NCBI GenBank assembly: GCA_965278985.1
Contig: OZ257131.1
Coordinates: 6,200,001-6,264,000, forward strand
DNA: 64,000 nucleotides
Direction: 5' to 3'
Source: CAISIP01 sp965278985
Lineage (GTDB): Bacteria > Pseudomonadota > Gammaproteobacteria > Burkholderiales > Burkholderiaceae_C
This document shows, piece by piece, positions 43,428 through 52,437 of this stretch. Position 1 is the stretch's first letter, and the number at the start of each line of letters is the position of its first letter. The position numbers and the translations under genes are program-made. Below the pieces are notes generated by a model. It searched no databases. It was given only the letters and a program-made list of their open reading frames with translations, and was not told the DNA's origin.

Positions 43428-44417
43428 TCAACCTGGCCTCAGCCCGGAACGTGCGAAGGCAGCGCGCGTCGCGGCGCGTTCGGCCTCCGTGAGTTGCAGC
43501 AGTGGCCGGCGCACCGGGCCACCATGCTGGCCCAGCAGCTCCTGCCAGTATTTCGCATGCGCCTGCGGCTTGCCATGCGGCTTGCTCTCGCGGAAGGCGT
43601 CGCGCGCGGGCTGCAGGCTGTCGCGCACCTTGCGTGCCTCGTCGGTGCGGCCCGCCAGGGCCAGCCGTGTGTAGTCGTTGATACGCCGGTCCTGCGCGGT
43701 CTGCAGCAGGAAGGGCGGTGTGGAGCAGAGGTACAGCTTCCAGCCCAGTGTGAGCATGTTGTCCAGCCAGTCTTCTTCAGAGGGGTGGCTCACGTGGATG
43801 TGTTTGCCGGCCAGCTCGGTGAGGCGTTTGCGCTGCGCGGCGTCGCCGTTGTACTTGATGGCGACGATGTTGGGCAGCTCGGCGATGCGTGCGCACAGCT
43901 CCGGGGTCATGGTGTAGCCACAGTCCGGGTGGTTCCACATCGCGATGCCGATGTCCAGTTGCTCGGACAGGTAGCGGTAGTACTCGTAGATCGTCTCGTC
44001 GGTGTCGGCCCCGAAGTGCAGCACCGGGCTGTGCACGATCACGTAGTCCGCACCGATGTCCTGCGAATAGCGGGACAGCTCCAGCACCACGTCCAGGTTC
44101 GTGTCCGACACCGAGGTCACGATGCCGCAGGCGCCGATGCCGCCGCGCGTGCCGGCCGCCGCAGCTTCCTCGACCGCGATCTCCATCATGCGCTTGCGCT
44201 CGGGGATGGACATCGAGAAGAACTCGCCCTGTTTGCCGGCGATGAACAGGCCGCCGAGTTGCAACTCTCGGATCCAGTGGCGCAGGTTGGCGCGCAGGGC
44301 TGCTTCGTCCATGGCCAGCGTGGTGGCGTCGAAGGGCGTGAGGTTCGCGGCCCAGACGCCCGTCATGTGGTCGCGGGCGTAGGCCTTGGCGTCGGCTTTC
44401 CGGTAGGGGGTGCTCAT
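43428..44417 (-). CDS. Atypical DapA-family (N-acetylneuraminate lyase-type) aldolase
   Basis: A 329-residue class I aldolase-fold protein starting at the ATG ending at 44417. The Schiff-base Lys188 is in LPNIVAIKYNGD. The DapA substrate loop Gly-Thr-Thr-Gly-Glu is replaced by Gly61-Lys-Gln-Gly-Glu65 (IAGKQGEFFSM), and the catalytic Tyr of TPYYNRP appears to be missing (VIVHSPVLHFGAD). It is therefore not a lysine-pathway enzyme. It overlaps the molybdenum subunit by four bases, so it works with that hydroxylase. Cleaving or hydrating a ring-opened product is a guess. Confidence 0.88.
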   Translation of the reverse strand: MSTPYRKADAKAYARDHMTGVWAANLTPFDATTLAMDEAALRANLRHWIRELQLGGLFIAGKQGEFFSMSIPERKRMMEIAVEEAAAAGTRGGIGACGIVTSVSDTNLDVVLELSRYSQDIGADYVIVHSPVLHFGADTDETIYEYYRYLSEQLDIGIAMWNHPDCGYTMTPELCARIAELPNIVAIKYNGDAAQRKRLTELAGKHIHVSHPSEEDWLDNMLTLGWKLYLCSTPPFLLQTAQDRRINDYTRLALAGRTDEARKVRDSLQPARDAFRESKPHGKPQAHAKYWQELLGQHGGPVRRPLLQLTEAERAATRAAFARSGLRPG

Positions 44418-46567
44418 GGTGTGGTTGCTTCTGGAGTGGATTGCATCGCGCGCCACAGCTGTTCGGCGCGCAGCGGGAATTGCAGGTCGGCTTCGCCGAA
44501 GGGGGCCAGCGCATCGCGCGCGGCGTTCATCAGCGCGGCCGGCAGGCCGATGCAGCCGGCCTCGCCCACGCCCTTGGCGCCCAGCAGGTTCAGCGGGCTG
44601 GGCGTGTGCAGCGACACGATCTCGATGGGTGGCATGTCGGTGGCGCGGGGCACGGCGTAGTCCATCAACGAGCCGGTCAGCAGCTGGCCGCTGCCATCGT
44701 AGACCAGCTGCTCCATCAGCGCCTGGCCCAGGCCCTGCGCTGCACCACCCACCAGCTGGCCGTGCGCCAGCACGGGGTTGACGATGTGGCCCGCATCGTC
44801 GGCCCACACGATGCGCTCCACGGTGGGTTCGCCAGTGTCGCGGTCGATGGCGATGCGCGCGATCACGCAGCCGGCGCTCCAGGCCTCGGCGGAGCTGAAG
44901 CGGGTCTCTGCCTGCAGCGGCAGCGCTTCACCGGCCGCGCGGCGCGCCAGCACCTCGCGGCAGGCCTGCACGATGGCGCTGCCACCGATGGCGGTGCTGC
45001 GGCTGGCCAGCGCGCCGGTGCCGGGTGGGCACAGCGCGGTGTCGCCCATCAACACCTCCACCAGTTCGGGGGCACAGCCCAGCGCCTGCGCAGCGATCTG
45101 CGCAAAAGTGCTCCCATGGCCCTGGCCCTGCGCGGGGGCGCCACTGGCCACGGTCACGCGGCCATCGGTGTGCAATGTGACGCGGGCCGATTCCGCGCCC
45201 TGGCCGCAGGGCTCGATGTACAGCGCGATGCCGATGCCCACGCGCGCACCCGCAGCGCGGCGGCGGGCCTGTGCCGCGCGCTCTTCGTCGTAACCGAAGC
45301 GCGCGCAGGCGGTGTCCAGCAGCGCGGGGTAGTCGCCAGAATCCAGCACCTCGGCGGTGGGGGTGGTGAGGGGCATCTGCGCGGCGGAGATCAGGTTGCG
45401 CCGGCGCAGGTCGACCGGATCGATACCGGCGGCACGCGCGGCCTTGTCCACCAGCGTTTCCATCAGCAGCGCTGCCTCGGGGCGGCCCGCGCCGCGGTAG
45501 ATGGTCACGGGCGCGGCGTTGGAACGTGCGGCCTGGCCGGCGATGTCTATTCCAGGCACTGCATACGGGCCGGGCAGGATGCGCGCCGCGTTGCGCAGCG
45601 GCACCACGGCCGAATAGGGCAGCCATGCGCCCAGCGTGAAGCGCAACGTGGCCTGCAAGTGCAGGAAGCGGCCCTTGGCGTCCAGCGCCAGGGTGCCTTC
45701 CAACTGGCTGCCCCGGCCATGCATGCCGGCGATGAACTCTTCCGAACGGCTCGCCGTCCAGCGCACGGGCGCCTTCAGATGCCGTGCGGCCAGTGCCACC
45801 AGGATGTCCTCGGGGCTCACCGAGGCCTTGGCACCGAAGGCGCCCCCTACGTCGGGCGAGATGACGCGCACCTGCCCGGCGCCTACACCCATGGCGGCGG
45901 CGATATCGGCCTGCGCACGCGACGGGGTTTGTGTGCCCAGCCACACCGTCAGCGACTGGGTGGCTTCATCCCACTGCGCCTGGCAGGCGCGGGGCTCCAT
46001 GCTCATGGCCAGCACACGGGGGCACTGCAGCGTGGCGTGGACGCTGTGGGCAGGGGCGGCCTCCGCGCCTGCCTGCGCAAAGCGCACCTGGGTGCTGGCG
46101 GGTGCGCCCTCGGCAAAGTCTGCGATGGCCTCCAGCGGCTCGGCCTGCACCTCCACCAGGTCTGCGGCCCGCTGTGCCGCGATGCGGCTGCGCGCCGTCA
46201 CGATGGCCACCGGCTGCCCCAGATGGTGCAGGGTGCCAGAGGCCATCAGTGGTTGAGCGGGGCCTGTGGCATCGATGGGCAACAGCGGATTGGGCGACGG
46301 CATGCTGTGCCCTGTGATCCCCAGCGCTTCGGCGTCCAGCACGGCCACGACGCCGTCCGCAGCGAGGGCAGCCGTGGTGTCCAGCCCCAAGACCCGCGCA
46401 TGGGCGTGGGCGCTGCGCACGAAGACCAGGTGCAGGGCCCCGTCCAGCACCACGTCGTGCACATAACAGCCGGCGCCGCGCAGCAGCGCATCGTCCTCGC
46501 GCCGGCTGGTGGCAGGGCGGGGTGCCGCGGTTGCGGAGGCAGTGGAGGGGGCTGTGGCCAGGGTCAC
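44414..46567 (-). CDS. Molybdenum hydroxylase large subunit (CoxL/XdhB-like)
   Basis: A 717-residue molybdopterin-binding subunit. Marks are RREDDALLRGAGCYVHDVVL, SAHAHARVLGLD, TIYRGAGRPEAALLMETLVD, GAPAQGQGHGSTFAQIAAQA, and the catalytic-Glu region GAKGVGEAGCIGLPAALMNA. It lacks the CO dehydrogenase form I loop AYxCSFR, so it should hydroxylate an N-heterocycle, aldehyde or similar molecule. The GTG start at 46567 is chosen because similarity begins soon after. A longer start (to 46684) would add an Arg-rich segment, so the start is uncertain. Confidence 0.88.
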   Translation of the reverse strand: MTLATAPSTASATAAPRPATSRREDDALLRGAGCYVHDVVLDGALHLVFVRSAHAHARVLGLDTTAALAADGVVAVLDAEALGITGHSMPSPNPLLPIDATGPAQPLMASGTLHHLGQPVAIVTARSRIAAQRAADLVEVQAEPLEAIADFAEGAPASTQVRFAQAGAEAAPAHSVHATLQCPRVLAMSMEPRACQAQWDEATQSLTVWLGTQTPSRAQADIAAAMGVGAGQVRVISPDVGGAFGAKASVSPEDILVALAARHLKAPVRWTASRSEEFIAGMHGRGSQLEGTLALDAKGRFLHLQATLRFTLGAWLPYSAVVPLRNAARILPGPYAVPGIDIAGQAARSNAAPVTIYRGAGRPEAALLMETLVDKAARAAGIDPVDLRRRNLISAAQMPLTTPTAEVLDSGDYPALLDTACARFGYDEERAAQARRRAAGARVGIGIALYIEPCGQGAESARVTLHTDGRVTVASGAPAQGQGHGSTFAQIAAQALGCAPELVEVLMGDTALCPPGTGALASRSTAIGGSAIVQACREVLARRAAGEALPLQAETRFSSAEAWSAGCVIARIAIDRDTGEPTVERIVWADDAGHIVNPVLAHGQLVGGAAQGLGQALMEQLVYDGSGQLLTGSLMDYAVPRATDMPPIEIVSLHTPSPLNLLGAKGVGEAGCIGLPAALMNAARDALAPFGEADLQFPLRAEQLWRAMQSTPEATTP

Positions 46568-46731
46568 ACCCCATTGGAGCAAAGGATGGCGCGCGCGCCA
46601 AACGAATAAAAATGAAGGATTCTGCAGATCCCCTTTGCAATCCCGACGCCTGCAAATACGCTTTCGGCGCTCGTACGCGGCCATGTTGGTGGCCTTGTTC
46701 GCGGGTTCAGGCCCACCCTACACTGGCCGCA

Positions 46732-47670
46732 ATGGTTTCCAAGACCCCTGCCTCCAACCTCTCGCTGCGCCAGCTGCGGGCCTTCCTCAGCGTGGCCGAG
46801 GAAGCCAGCATGACGCGCGCCGCCACGCGGCTGCACCTCACGCCGTCGGCGCTGTCGATGCTGGTGCGCAGCATGGAAGAGGAACTAGGTTTCCGCCTGT
46901 TCGAGCGCACCACAAGGCGGCTGGTGCTGACCGAGGCCGGGCGCCAGCTGTTGCCCACGGTGCAGCAGGTCTTCGAGAGCCTGGAGCAGGGGATTGCCTC
47001 TGTGCAGGAAACGCAGCACCACAAGGCCAGCCAGCTCCGTGTCGCCACCTCGCCGCTGCTGGCCTCCGCGCTGGTGCCGCAGGTGATCGCAGGCTTTCGC
47101 GCCGCACATCCTCTGGTGCGTGTGCAGTTGCTGGACGCGCCCGTGGAGTCCTTGCCGGTGCTGGTGCGCGGCGGGCAGGTAGACGTGGCCGTGGGCACCG
47201 CCAACACCGATGCCGCCGACTTGCGCGCCACGCGGCTGGTGACAGACCGCGTGATGCTGGTCTGCCGCAACGACCACCCGCTGGCGCCGCGCGACAGCGT
47301 GGAATGGCGCGAACTGCGGGATGCGCCGTTGGTGCTGATGCGCGTCGGCAGCGGCCTGCGTGTGCTGGCCGACAAGGCGCTGGCCCGCTGGCGCCGCAAG
47401 GGCCAGTTGCCGGCCTACGAAGTGGCGCACGTGGCCACGGCGCTGGGCCTGGTGGAGGCGGGCGAGGGCGTGGCGGTGCTGCCCTCCTACGCCATCTCGC
47501 GCGGGCAGTCCTCCAAGCCACCCAGCCAGCAAGGCCTGCTGGTGTCCGTGCCGCTGCTGGCCCCCGTGGTACGCCGCGAGATCGTGGCGCTGACACGTAT
47601 CGGTGGGGAACAGACGGCGGGGGTGGCGGATTTCATTGCGCAGTTCAGGAAGGTGGCTGGGCGGGGGTAA
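46732..47670 (+). CDS. LysR-family regulator
   Basis: A 312-residue regulator starting at ATG 46732 (MVSKTPASNLSLRQLRAFLS). The winged helix is LSVAEEASMTRAATRLHLTP SALS at about residues 17-40, and the effector domain follows. It is divergent from the molybdenum hydroxylase large subunit with 164 bases between, so it is the natural regulator of the hydroxylase/aldolase genes and perhaps of ridA downstream. The inducer is unknown. Confidence 0.9.
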   Translation: MVSKTPASNLSLRQLRAFLSVAEEASMTRAATRLHLTPSALSMLVRSMEEELGFRLFERTTRRLVLTEAGRQLLPTVQQVFESLEQGIASVQETQHHKASQLRVATSPLLASALVPQVIAGFRAAHPLVRVQLLDAPVESLPVLVRGGQVDVAVGTANTDAADLRATRLVTDRVMLVCRNDHPLAPRDSVEWRELRDAPLVLMRVGSGLRVLADKALARWRRKGQLPAYEVAHVATALGLVEAGEGVAVLPSYAISRGQSSKPPSQQGLLVSVPLLAPVVRREIVALTRIGGEQTAGVADFIAQFRKVAGRG

Positions 47671-47790
47671 TGCGGTCGTTGCGTGGGAAGCAGTGGACGG
47701 CGTGCTCGGCGAATAGCCCGCCCCTCGCGCAAAAGCTTTTGCCTGTTTGGCAAAAGACAGCCATGCCCCTGCGGGCCTAGACTGTCCCGC

Positions 47791-48186
47791 ATGACTGCTC
47801 CCGCGACCACCGCCACGGACACCGTGCGCCCCCATCCCTTCTTCTCCCCTGTGCGCCTGGAGGGCGAATTCGCCTTCGTCAGTGGCCAGATGCCCTTTGA
47901 CCACAAGCTGCAGATCACCGGCGACGGTGTGGCTGCGCAGACGCAGGTCTGCCTGGGCCGCATCGAGGACATCCTGAAGACGGTGGGCCTGGGCTTGGCC
48001 GACGTGGTCAAGGCGCAGGTCTGGCTGCTGAAGGTGGAGGACTTCGCGGAGTTCAACCGCAGCTACGAGGCTGTCTTTCGCGCCCACACGGACCGTGCGC
48101 CTGCGCGCTCGACCGTGCGTGCCGACCTGATGGTGCCAGGTGCACTCGTGGAAGTCGAAGTCATCGCGCGCCGCGCGGCGGCCTGA
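47791..48186 (+). CDS. RidA/YjgF-family deaminase
   Basis: A 131-residue RidA-fold protein. It contains FAFVSGQMPFDHKLQITGDG, CLGRIEDILKTVGLGLADVV, and near the end PARSTVRADLMVPGALVEVE, where the Arg that holds the carboxylate is in R-S-T-V-R-A-D-L. It removes reactive enamines/imines or deaminates a muconate-type compound. The next gene, a PLP-dependent dehydratase, produces the very 2-aminoacrylate-type products RidA destroys. The gap is 14 bases. Confidence 0.9.
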   Translation: MTAPATTATDTVRPHPFFSPVRLEGEFAFVSGQMPFDHKLQITGDGVAAQTQVCLGRIEDILKTVGLGLADVVKAQVWLLKVEDFAEFNRSYEAVFRAHTDRAPARSTVRADLMVPGALVEVEVIARRAAA

Positions 48187-48200
48187 AGGAGCCAGACACC

Positions 48201-49199
48201 ATGAGCACCGAACTGCCCGACCTGGACCTCGACGCCATCCGCGCCACGGCGCGCGCCAATGCCAACGATGTGCTGACCACGCCCGTGGCGCCACTGCACG
48301 GCGCCACCGTGCAGCGCCTGCTGGGCGTCAACACCGACATCTGGATGAAGCTGGAGCTGTTCCAGCGCACCGGCTCCTTCAAGGCGCGCGGCGCGCTGAC
48401 GGCCGTACGCCGCCTGACGCCCGAGCAGCGCAGCCGCGGCATCACGGCGGTGAGCGCCGGCAACCACGCCGTGGCAGCCGCCTTCGCGGCGCAGCAGGCG
48501 GGGGTGTCGGCCAAGATCGTGGTGCTGGCCTCTGCCAACCCGGCGCGCATGGCACTGGCCCGCTCCTACGGCGCCGAGCTGATCGTGGCGCCCGACGGCG
48601 CGGCTGGTTTCGCGATGGTCGAGGCGCTGGTGCGCGACGAGGGCCGCACCTTCATCCACCCCTTCGAAGGCGAGTCGCCTTCGCTGGGCACGGCCACGGT
48701 GGGCCTGGAGTTCGCCGAGCAGGTGCCGAACTTGGACGTGGTGCTGGTGGCGGTGGGCGGCGGGGGACTCGCCAGTGGCGTGTCCACGGCCATCCGCAAG
48801 CTGCAGCCGAAGTGCCGCGTGATCGGCGTGGAGCCCGAGGGCAACGATGTGATGTCGCGCAGCTTCGCCGCCGGCGCGCCGCAGCGGCAGGAAAAATCCT
48901 CCACCATCGCCGACAGCCTGGCGCCACCCATGACCACCCCCATGGCCTACGGCCTGTGCCGGCGCCATATGGAGCGCCTGGTGCTGGTGAGTGACGACGA
49001 AATCTGCCGCGCCATGGCCGTGTTGTTCCGCGATGCCAAGCTGGCCGTGGAGCCGGCCGGTGCCGCTGCGCTGGCCGCGCTGCTGGGGCCGCTGCGCGAG
49101 GAGCTGCAGGGCCAGCGCGTGGGGCTGATCGTCTGCGGCGCCAACATCGATGCGGCCACCTTCTCGCAGCAGCTCGCGCGTGGCGAGCAGCAGCTGTGA
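48201..49199 (+). CDS. Threonine/serine dehydratase-like PLP enzyme
   Basis: A 332-residue fold-type II PLP enzyme without the ACT domain of biosynthetic IlvA. The PLP Lys lies in RTGSFKARGALTAVRRL at about residue 57, the phosphate loop is VAVGGGGLASGVS, and AGNHAVAAAFAAQQAG is the Asn loop. It would deaminate a hydroxyamino acid, or act on a related substrate, to a 2-oxoacid via an enamine. RidA directly upstream fits that chemistry. The in vivo substrate is unknown. Confidence 0.9.
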   Translation: MSTELPDLDLDAIRATARANANDVLTTPVAPLHGATVQRLLGVNTDIWMKLELFQRTGSFKARGALTAVRRLTPEQRSRGITAVSAGNHAVAAAFAAQQAGVSAKIVVLASANPARMALARSYGAELIVAPDGAAGFAMVEALVRDEGRTFIHPFEGESPSLGTATVGLEFAEQVPNLDVVLVAVGGGGLASGVSTAIRKLQPKCRVIGVEPEGNDVMSRSFAAGAPQRQEKSSTIADSLAPPMTTPMAYGLCRRHMERLVLVSDDEICRAMAVLFRDAKLAVEPAGAAALAALLGPLREELQGQRVGLIVCGANIDAATFSQQLARGEQQL

Positions 49200-49286
49200 A
49201 CCACACCTTCCGGTTTTCCTTCCGCTGAACGCCACCCCGCGTTCTCCTCCCCTCGACTTCTTCCTGACCCTCCTGGAGTGATTGCC

Positions 49287-50276
49287 ATGTTGCGACGCGC
49301 CTTTGTTCCCCTGTTGGCTGCCGGTGCCCTGGCCGGCTCGGCCCTGTTGTCCCCTGCCGCTGCGCAGTCGCCCGACATCGCGGGCCAGACCATCCGCGTG
49401 ATCGTGGGCTTCCCGCCCGGCGGCACGGCCGACGCCGTGGCGCGCATGTTCGCGCAGGAGCTGCAGAAGCGCACGGGCGCGACCTTCGTCGTGGAGAACC
49501 GCGCAGGTGCGGGTGGCCAGATTGCGGGCGAATACTTCCGCAGCCTGCCGGCCGACGGCCGCACGCTGCTGCTGGGCAACAGCCACATGTTCTCCACGCT
49601 GCCGCTGACCTCGAAGTCGGTGAAGTACGACCCGGTCAAGGACTTCGTGCCCGTGGCGCGCCTGGCCTCGTTCGAGAGCTCCTTCGCCGTGAGCGCCGCG
49701 CAACCCGTGAAGACGTTGCCCGAGTTCGTGGCGCTGGCCAAGGCCAAGCCCGAGGCGCGCAGCTTTGGCATCCCTGCCGCCGGCAGTGGCCCGCACTTCG
49801 TGGGCTATGTGGTGGGCAAGAACGCCGGCATCGACTTCGTCGCCATTCCCTACAAGGGCGGCGCACCGCTGCTGACCGACCTGATGGGCAACTCCATCCC
49901 TGCCGCCGTCGACGCATTGGGCAGCCACATCGAGGCCCACCGCGGCGGCAAGATCCGCGTGTTGGCCGTGACCGGCACGGCGCGTTCGCCGCTGCTGCCG
50001 GATGTGCCCACCTTCGGCGAGCTGGGCTACCCGGCCGCGCTGAATGCCTCCAACTGGGTGGCGCTGTTCGCGCCCGTGGGCACGGCCCCCGCGTATGTGA
50101 ACAGCATCTCGGCCGCCGTGGGCGAGATCGCCGCCATGCCCGCCATCCGCACCAGCCTGGCCAACATCGGCTTCACGGCCTCGGCCAACAACCCGCAGCA
50201 GATGGCGGATACGGTGCGCGGTGAACTTGATTTGTGGCGCCCCATCATCAAGGAATCCGGCTTCCAGGTGGACTGA
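49287..50276 (+). CDS. Bug-family tripartite tricarboxylate transporter binding protein
   Basis: A 329-residue periplasmic protein. The start at ATG 49287 follows CTGGAG with eight-base spacing. The signal peptide LRRAFVPLLAAGALAGSALL is cleaved near AAAQSP. Bug marks are IRVIVGFPPGGTADAVARMF, VENRAGAGGQIAGEYFRSLP and VAIPYKGGAPLLTDLMGNSI. It lies in a run with ridA, the dehydratase and a DUF2817 gene that starts three bases after its stop, so it likely brings in the substrate for those enzymes. Confidence 0.92.
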   Translation: MLRRAFVPLLAAGALAGSALLSPAAAQSPDIAGQTIRVIVGFPPGGTADAVARMFAQELQKRTGATFVVENRAGAGGQIAGEYFRSLPADGRTLLLGNSHMFSTLPLTSKSVKYDPVKDFVPVARLASFESSFAVSAAQPVKTLPEFVALAKAKPEARSFGIPAAGSGPHFVGYVVGKNAGIDFVAIPYKGGAPLLTDLMGNSIPAAVDALGSHIEAHRGGKIRVLAVTGTARSPLLPDVPTFGELGYPAALNASNWVALFAPVGTAPAYVNSISAAVGEIAAMPAIRTSLANIGFTASANNPQQMADTVRGELDLWRPIIKESGFQVD

Positions 50277-50279
50277 TCG

Positions 50280-51377
50280 ATGTCGCCTGCATCCACCCTG
50301 TTCTCCACCTCCTACGCCCAGGCGCGCCAGAAGTTCCTGGCCGCCTGCACGCTGGCCGGCTTGGTGCCCCAGACCTTCGCGCACCCTCTGGCCGGCGCGC
50401 AGGGCGAGGCCCTGGCCACCGACGTGGTGCGCATCGGCCCGCAGGAGGCGCGGCGCGTGCTGGTGCTGACCTCGGGCGTGCACGGCGTGGAGCTGTTCGC
50501 GGGCTCGGGCTGCCAGATCGACTGGCTGCTGACGCAGGACCCGGCCGCGTTGCCGCCCGATACGGCCGTGGTGGTGGTCCACGCCATCAACCCCTGGGGC
50601 ACGTCCTGGCTGCGGCGCTACACGGAAGACAACGTCGACCTGTGCCGCAACTTCGTGGACTATGCGCGCATGCCGACCCCGCCGGCCGCGAAGGACTATC
50701 CGAACCTGCACGCGGCCATCGCCATCGACCTGCAGGATGCTGCCGCCGTGGCGGATGCGGACCGCACGTTGCAGGCCTTCGAGCAGGCACACGGCCACCA
50801 GGCCCTGTATGCAGGGTTGATGGGCGGGCAGTACGCCTGGCCCGAGGGCATGGGTTTCGGCGGCACGCAGCCGACCTGGTCGCGCCGCACCATCGAATCC
50901 ATCCTGCAGCAGCATGCCGGCCAGGCGACGGATGTGTGCCTGATCGACTACCACACCGGTCTCGGCCCGCATGGGTACGGCTCGGTCGTGGCACTGCAGC
51001 AGGGCGAGGGCATCGCCCGCATGCGCCGGGCATTCGGGGCCTGGGTGGAGGCGGTCTTCGAAGCCGGTACGCCCGAGAACTTCGCGCCGGTGTATGGCCA
51101 TTCCACACCCGGCTACGAACGCGCCTTGCCGCAGGCCTGCGTGACCGCCGCCGTGCTGGAGTTCGGCACCGGCCGGCCGCAGCGCATGCTGGAGCTGCTG
51201 GTGCGTGACCAGCGCGAATGGGCCTCGGGCCAGGGCCGCGACCGGCCCTCCGCGACGCGCGAGGAACTGCTGAAGTTCTTCTACCCCGCCGAGGCGGGCT
51301 GGCAGCGCGGCCTGGCGGACCAGTCGCGCCAGATCATCGCGCGGGCGCTGCGCTTCCTGGCCAGCGGCAGCCGATAA
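50280..51377 (+). CDS. DUF2817 / M14-like zinc carboxypeptidase-fold protein
   Basis: A 365-residue cytoplasmic protein of the DUF2817 group, related to M14 metallopeptidases. The first zinc pair is in TSGVHGVELFAGSGC (His and Glu), an Arg/Asn substrate segment is in RYTEDNVDLCRNFVDYA, and a third ligand His is in LIDYHTGLGPHGYGSV. The catalytic Glu may be in AVLEFGTG. It could hydrolyse an amide or peptide imported through the Bug protein just upstream, to which it is tightly spaced (3 bases). Confidence 0.87.
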   Translation: MSPASTLFSTSYAQARQKFLAACTLAGLVPQTFAHPLAGAQGEALATDVVRIGPQEARRVLVLTSGVHGVELFAGSGCQIDWLLTQDPAALPPDTAVVVVHAINPWGTSWLRRYTEDNVDLCRNFVDYARMPTPPAAKDYPNLHAAIAIDLQDAAAVADADRTLQAFEQAHGHQALYAGLMGGQYAWPEGMGFGGTQPTWSRRTIESILQQHAGQATDVCLIDYHTGLGPHGYGSVVALQQGEGIARMRRAFGAWVEAVFEAGTPENFAPVYGHSTPGYERALPQACVTAAVLEFGTGRPQRMLELLVRDQREWASGQGRDRPSATREELLKFFYPAEAGWQRGLADQSRQIIARALRFLASGSR

Positions 51378-51432
51378 CGCCCTCCGGCGGTATCCTCTGC
51401 CTGTTCTGCCACAGGAAGAGGGGATACCGCCC

Positions 51433-52431
51433 ATGAGTCTGCCATTCTGCTTGCCCAGCGACCACCAGCTCGCCGGCACGCGCAGCTGGGGCCGCGTGCA
51501 GGGCGTCACCCTCGCGCCCGTGGGCCAGACCCAGGGCCAGCGCGAGTTCCTGTGTTTCCGGCCCGGCTTCTATGTGGCGATGGGCAACCTCGTCCACCTG
51601 GCCGGCCGGCGCGACGTGTACCCCAGCGGCGATTTCTTCAAGCTGCATTTCCGCCTGGCGGGCGAGAGCCGCGTGGCGCAAGCCGCCAAGGCGGGCTCGC
51701 AGCGCGTGGCACCCATGAGCGTGAGCACGCTGGTGCAGCCACACGACTCCCACAAGGAAGAGTATTTCTCCGCCGGCGTGCGCGAGCGGTCCCTCACGCT
51801 GTGTTGCTCGCGTGCCTTCTTCGCCGACGAGTTGGGCCTGGGGCCGGCCGCACCCTTGCGCGGCGCCGTGGGCCAGTACCTGCGGGACGTGCGGCTGCGC
51901 TTCGAGCTGGAGCAGCTGCCGCTGACCCCGGCGCAGTTCGACCTCGCCAATGCCCTGCTGGACAGCCGGCCCGCCGATCCCTACCGCGCGCTGTTCGCCG
52001 AAGCCAAGGCCTTCGAACTGCTGCACGGCTTCCTGAGCCGCGTGTCGGGCGACACCCTCGAAGACGACACTGCTGCGGCCGTGGGCTCGCCTGCCGCGCG
52101 CGAGCGCATGGCGCCCGTCAAGCAGTACATCGACCGCCACCTGGCGGCACCGCTGGACATGCGCGACCTCACGCAGCGCTTCGGCATGAGCGAGAGCCGC
52201 CTGTCGCGCGGTTTCCGCGAGGCATTCGGCCTGCCTGTCTTCGAGTACCTGGGCAAGCTGCGCCTGCAGCGTGGCCGCGAACTGCTGGAGAAGGGGCAGC
52301 TGAGCGTCACGGAAGTGGCCTTCCATGTGGGCTACAACCACGCTGCGAACTTCAGCACGGCCTTCAAGCGCGCCTATGGGCAGAGCCCGCAGGCCATGCG
52401 GCGCACGGCGCGGGCGCCGGCCACGGCCTGA
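51433..52431 (+). CDS. AraC-family regulator
   Basis: A 332-residue regulator. The N-terminal ~220 residues hold a divergent ligand domain, and the C-terminal ~100 residues have both helix-turn-helix units (LDMRDLTQRFGMSESRLSRG and VTEVAFHVGYNHAANFSTAF). The start at ATG 51433 follows GAGGGGATACCGCC. It is 55 bases downstream of the DUF2817 gene in the same direction and may regulate that cluster. The effector is unknown. Confidence 0.9.
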   Translation: MSLPFCLPSDHQLAGTRSWGRVQGVTLAPVGQTQGQREFLCFRPGFYVAMGNLVHLAGRRDVYPSGDFFKLHFRLAGESRVAQAAKAGSQRVAPMSVSTLVQPHDSHKEEYFSAGVRERSLTLCCSRAFFADELGLGPAAPLRGAVGQYLRDVRLRFELEQLPLTPAQFDLANALLDSRPADPYRALFAEAKAFELLHGFLSRVSGDTLEDDTAAAVGSPAARERMAPVKQYIDRHLAAPLDMRDLTQRFGMSESRLSRGFREAFGLPVFEYLGKLRLQRGRELLEKGQLSVTEVAFHVGYNHAANFSTAFKRAYGQSPQAMRRTARAPATA

Positions 52432-52437
52432 GCCGGG

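Noticed and set aside
46568..46684. Longer start for the molybdenum large subunit
   Set aside because: The added residues are Arg/Cys-rich, unlike the family N-terminus, and would run into the LysR promoter spacer. GTG 46567 is kept with caution.
48063..51509. A 1148-codon open frame on the minus strand
   Set aside because: Antisense shadow of ridA, the dehydratase, Bug and DUF2817 genes, with low-complexity Arg/Gly/His/Ala composition.
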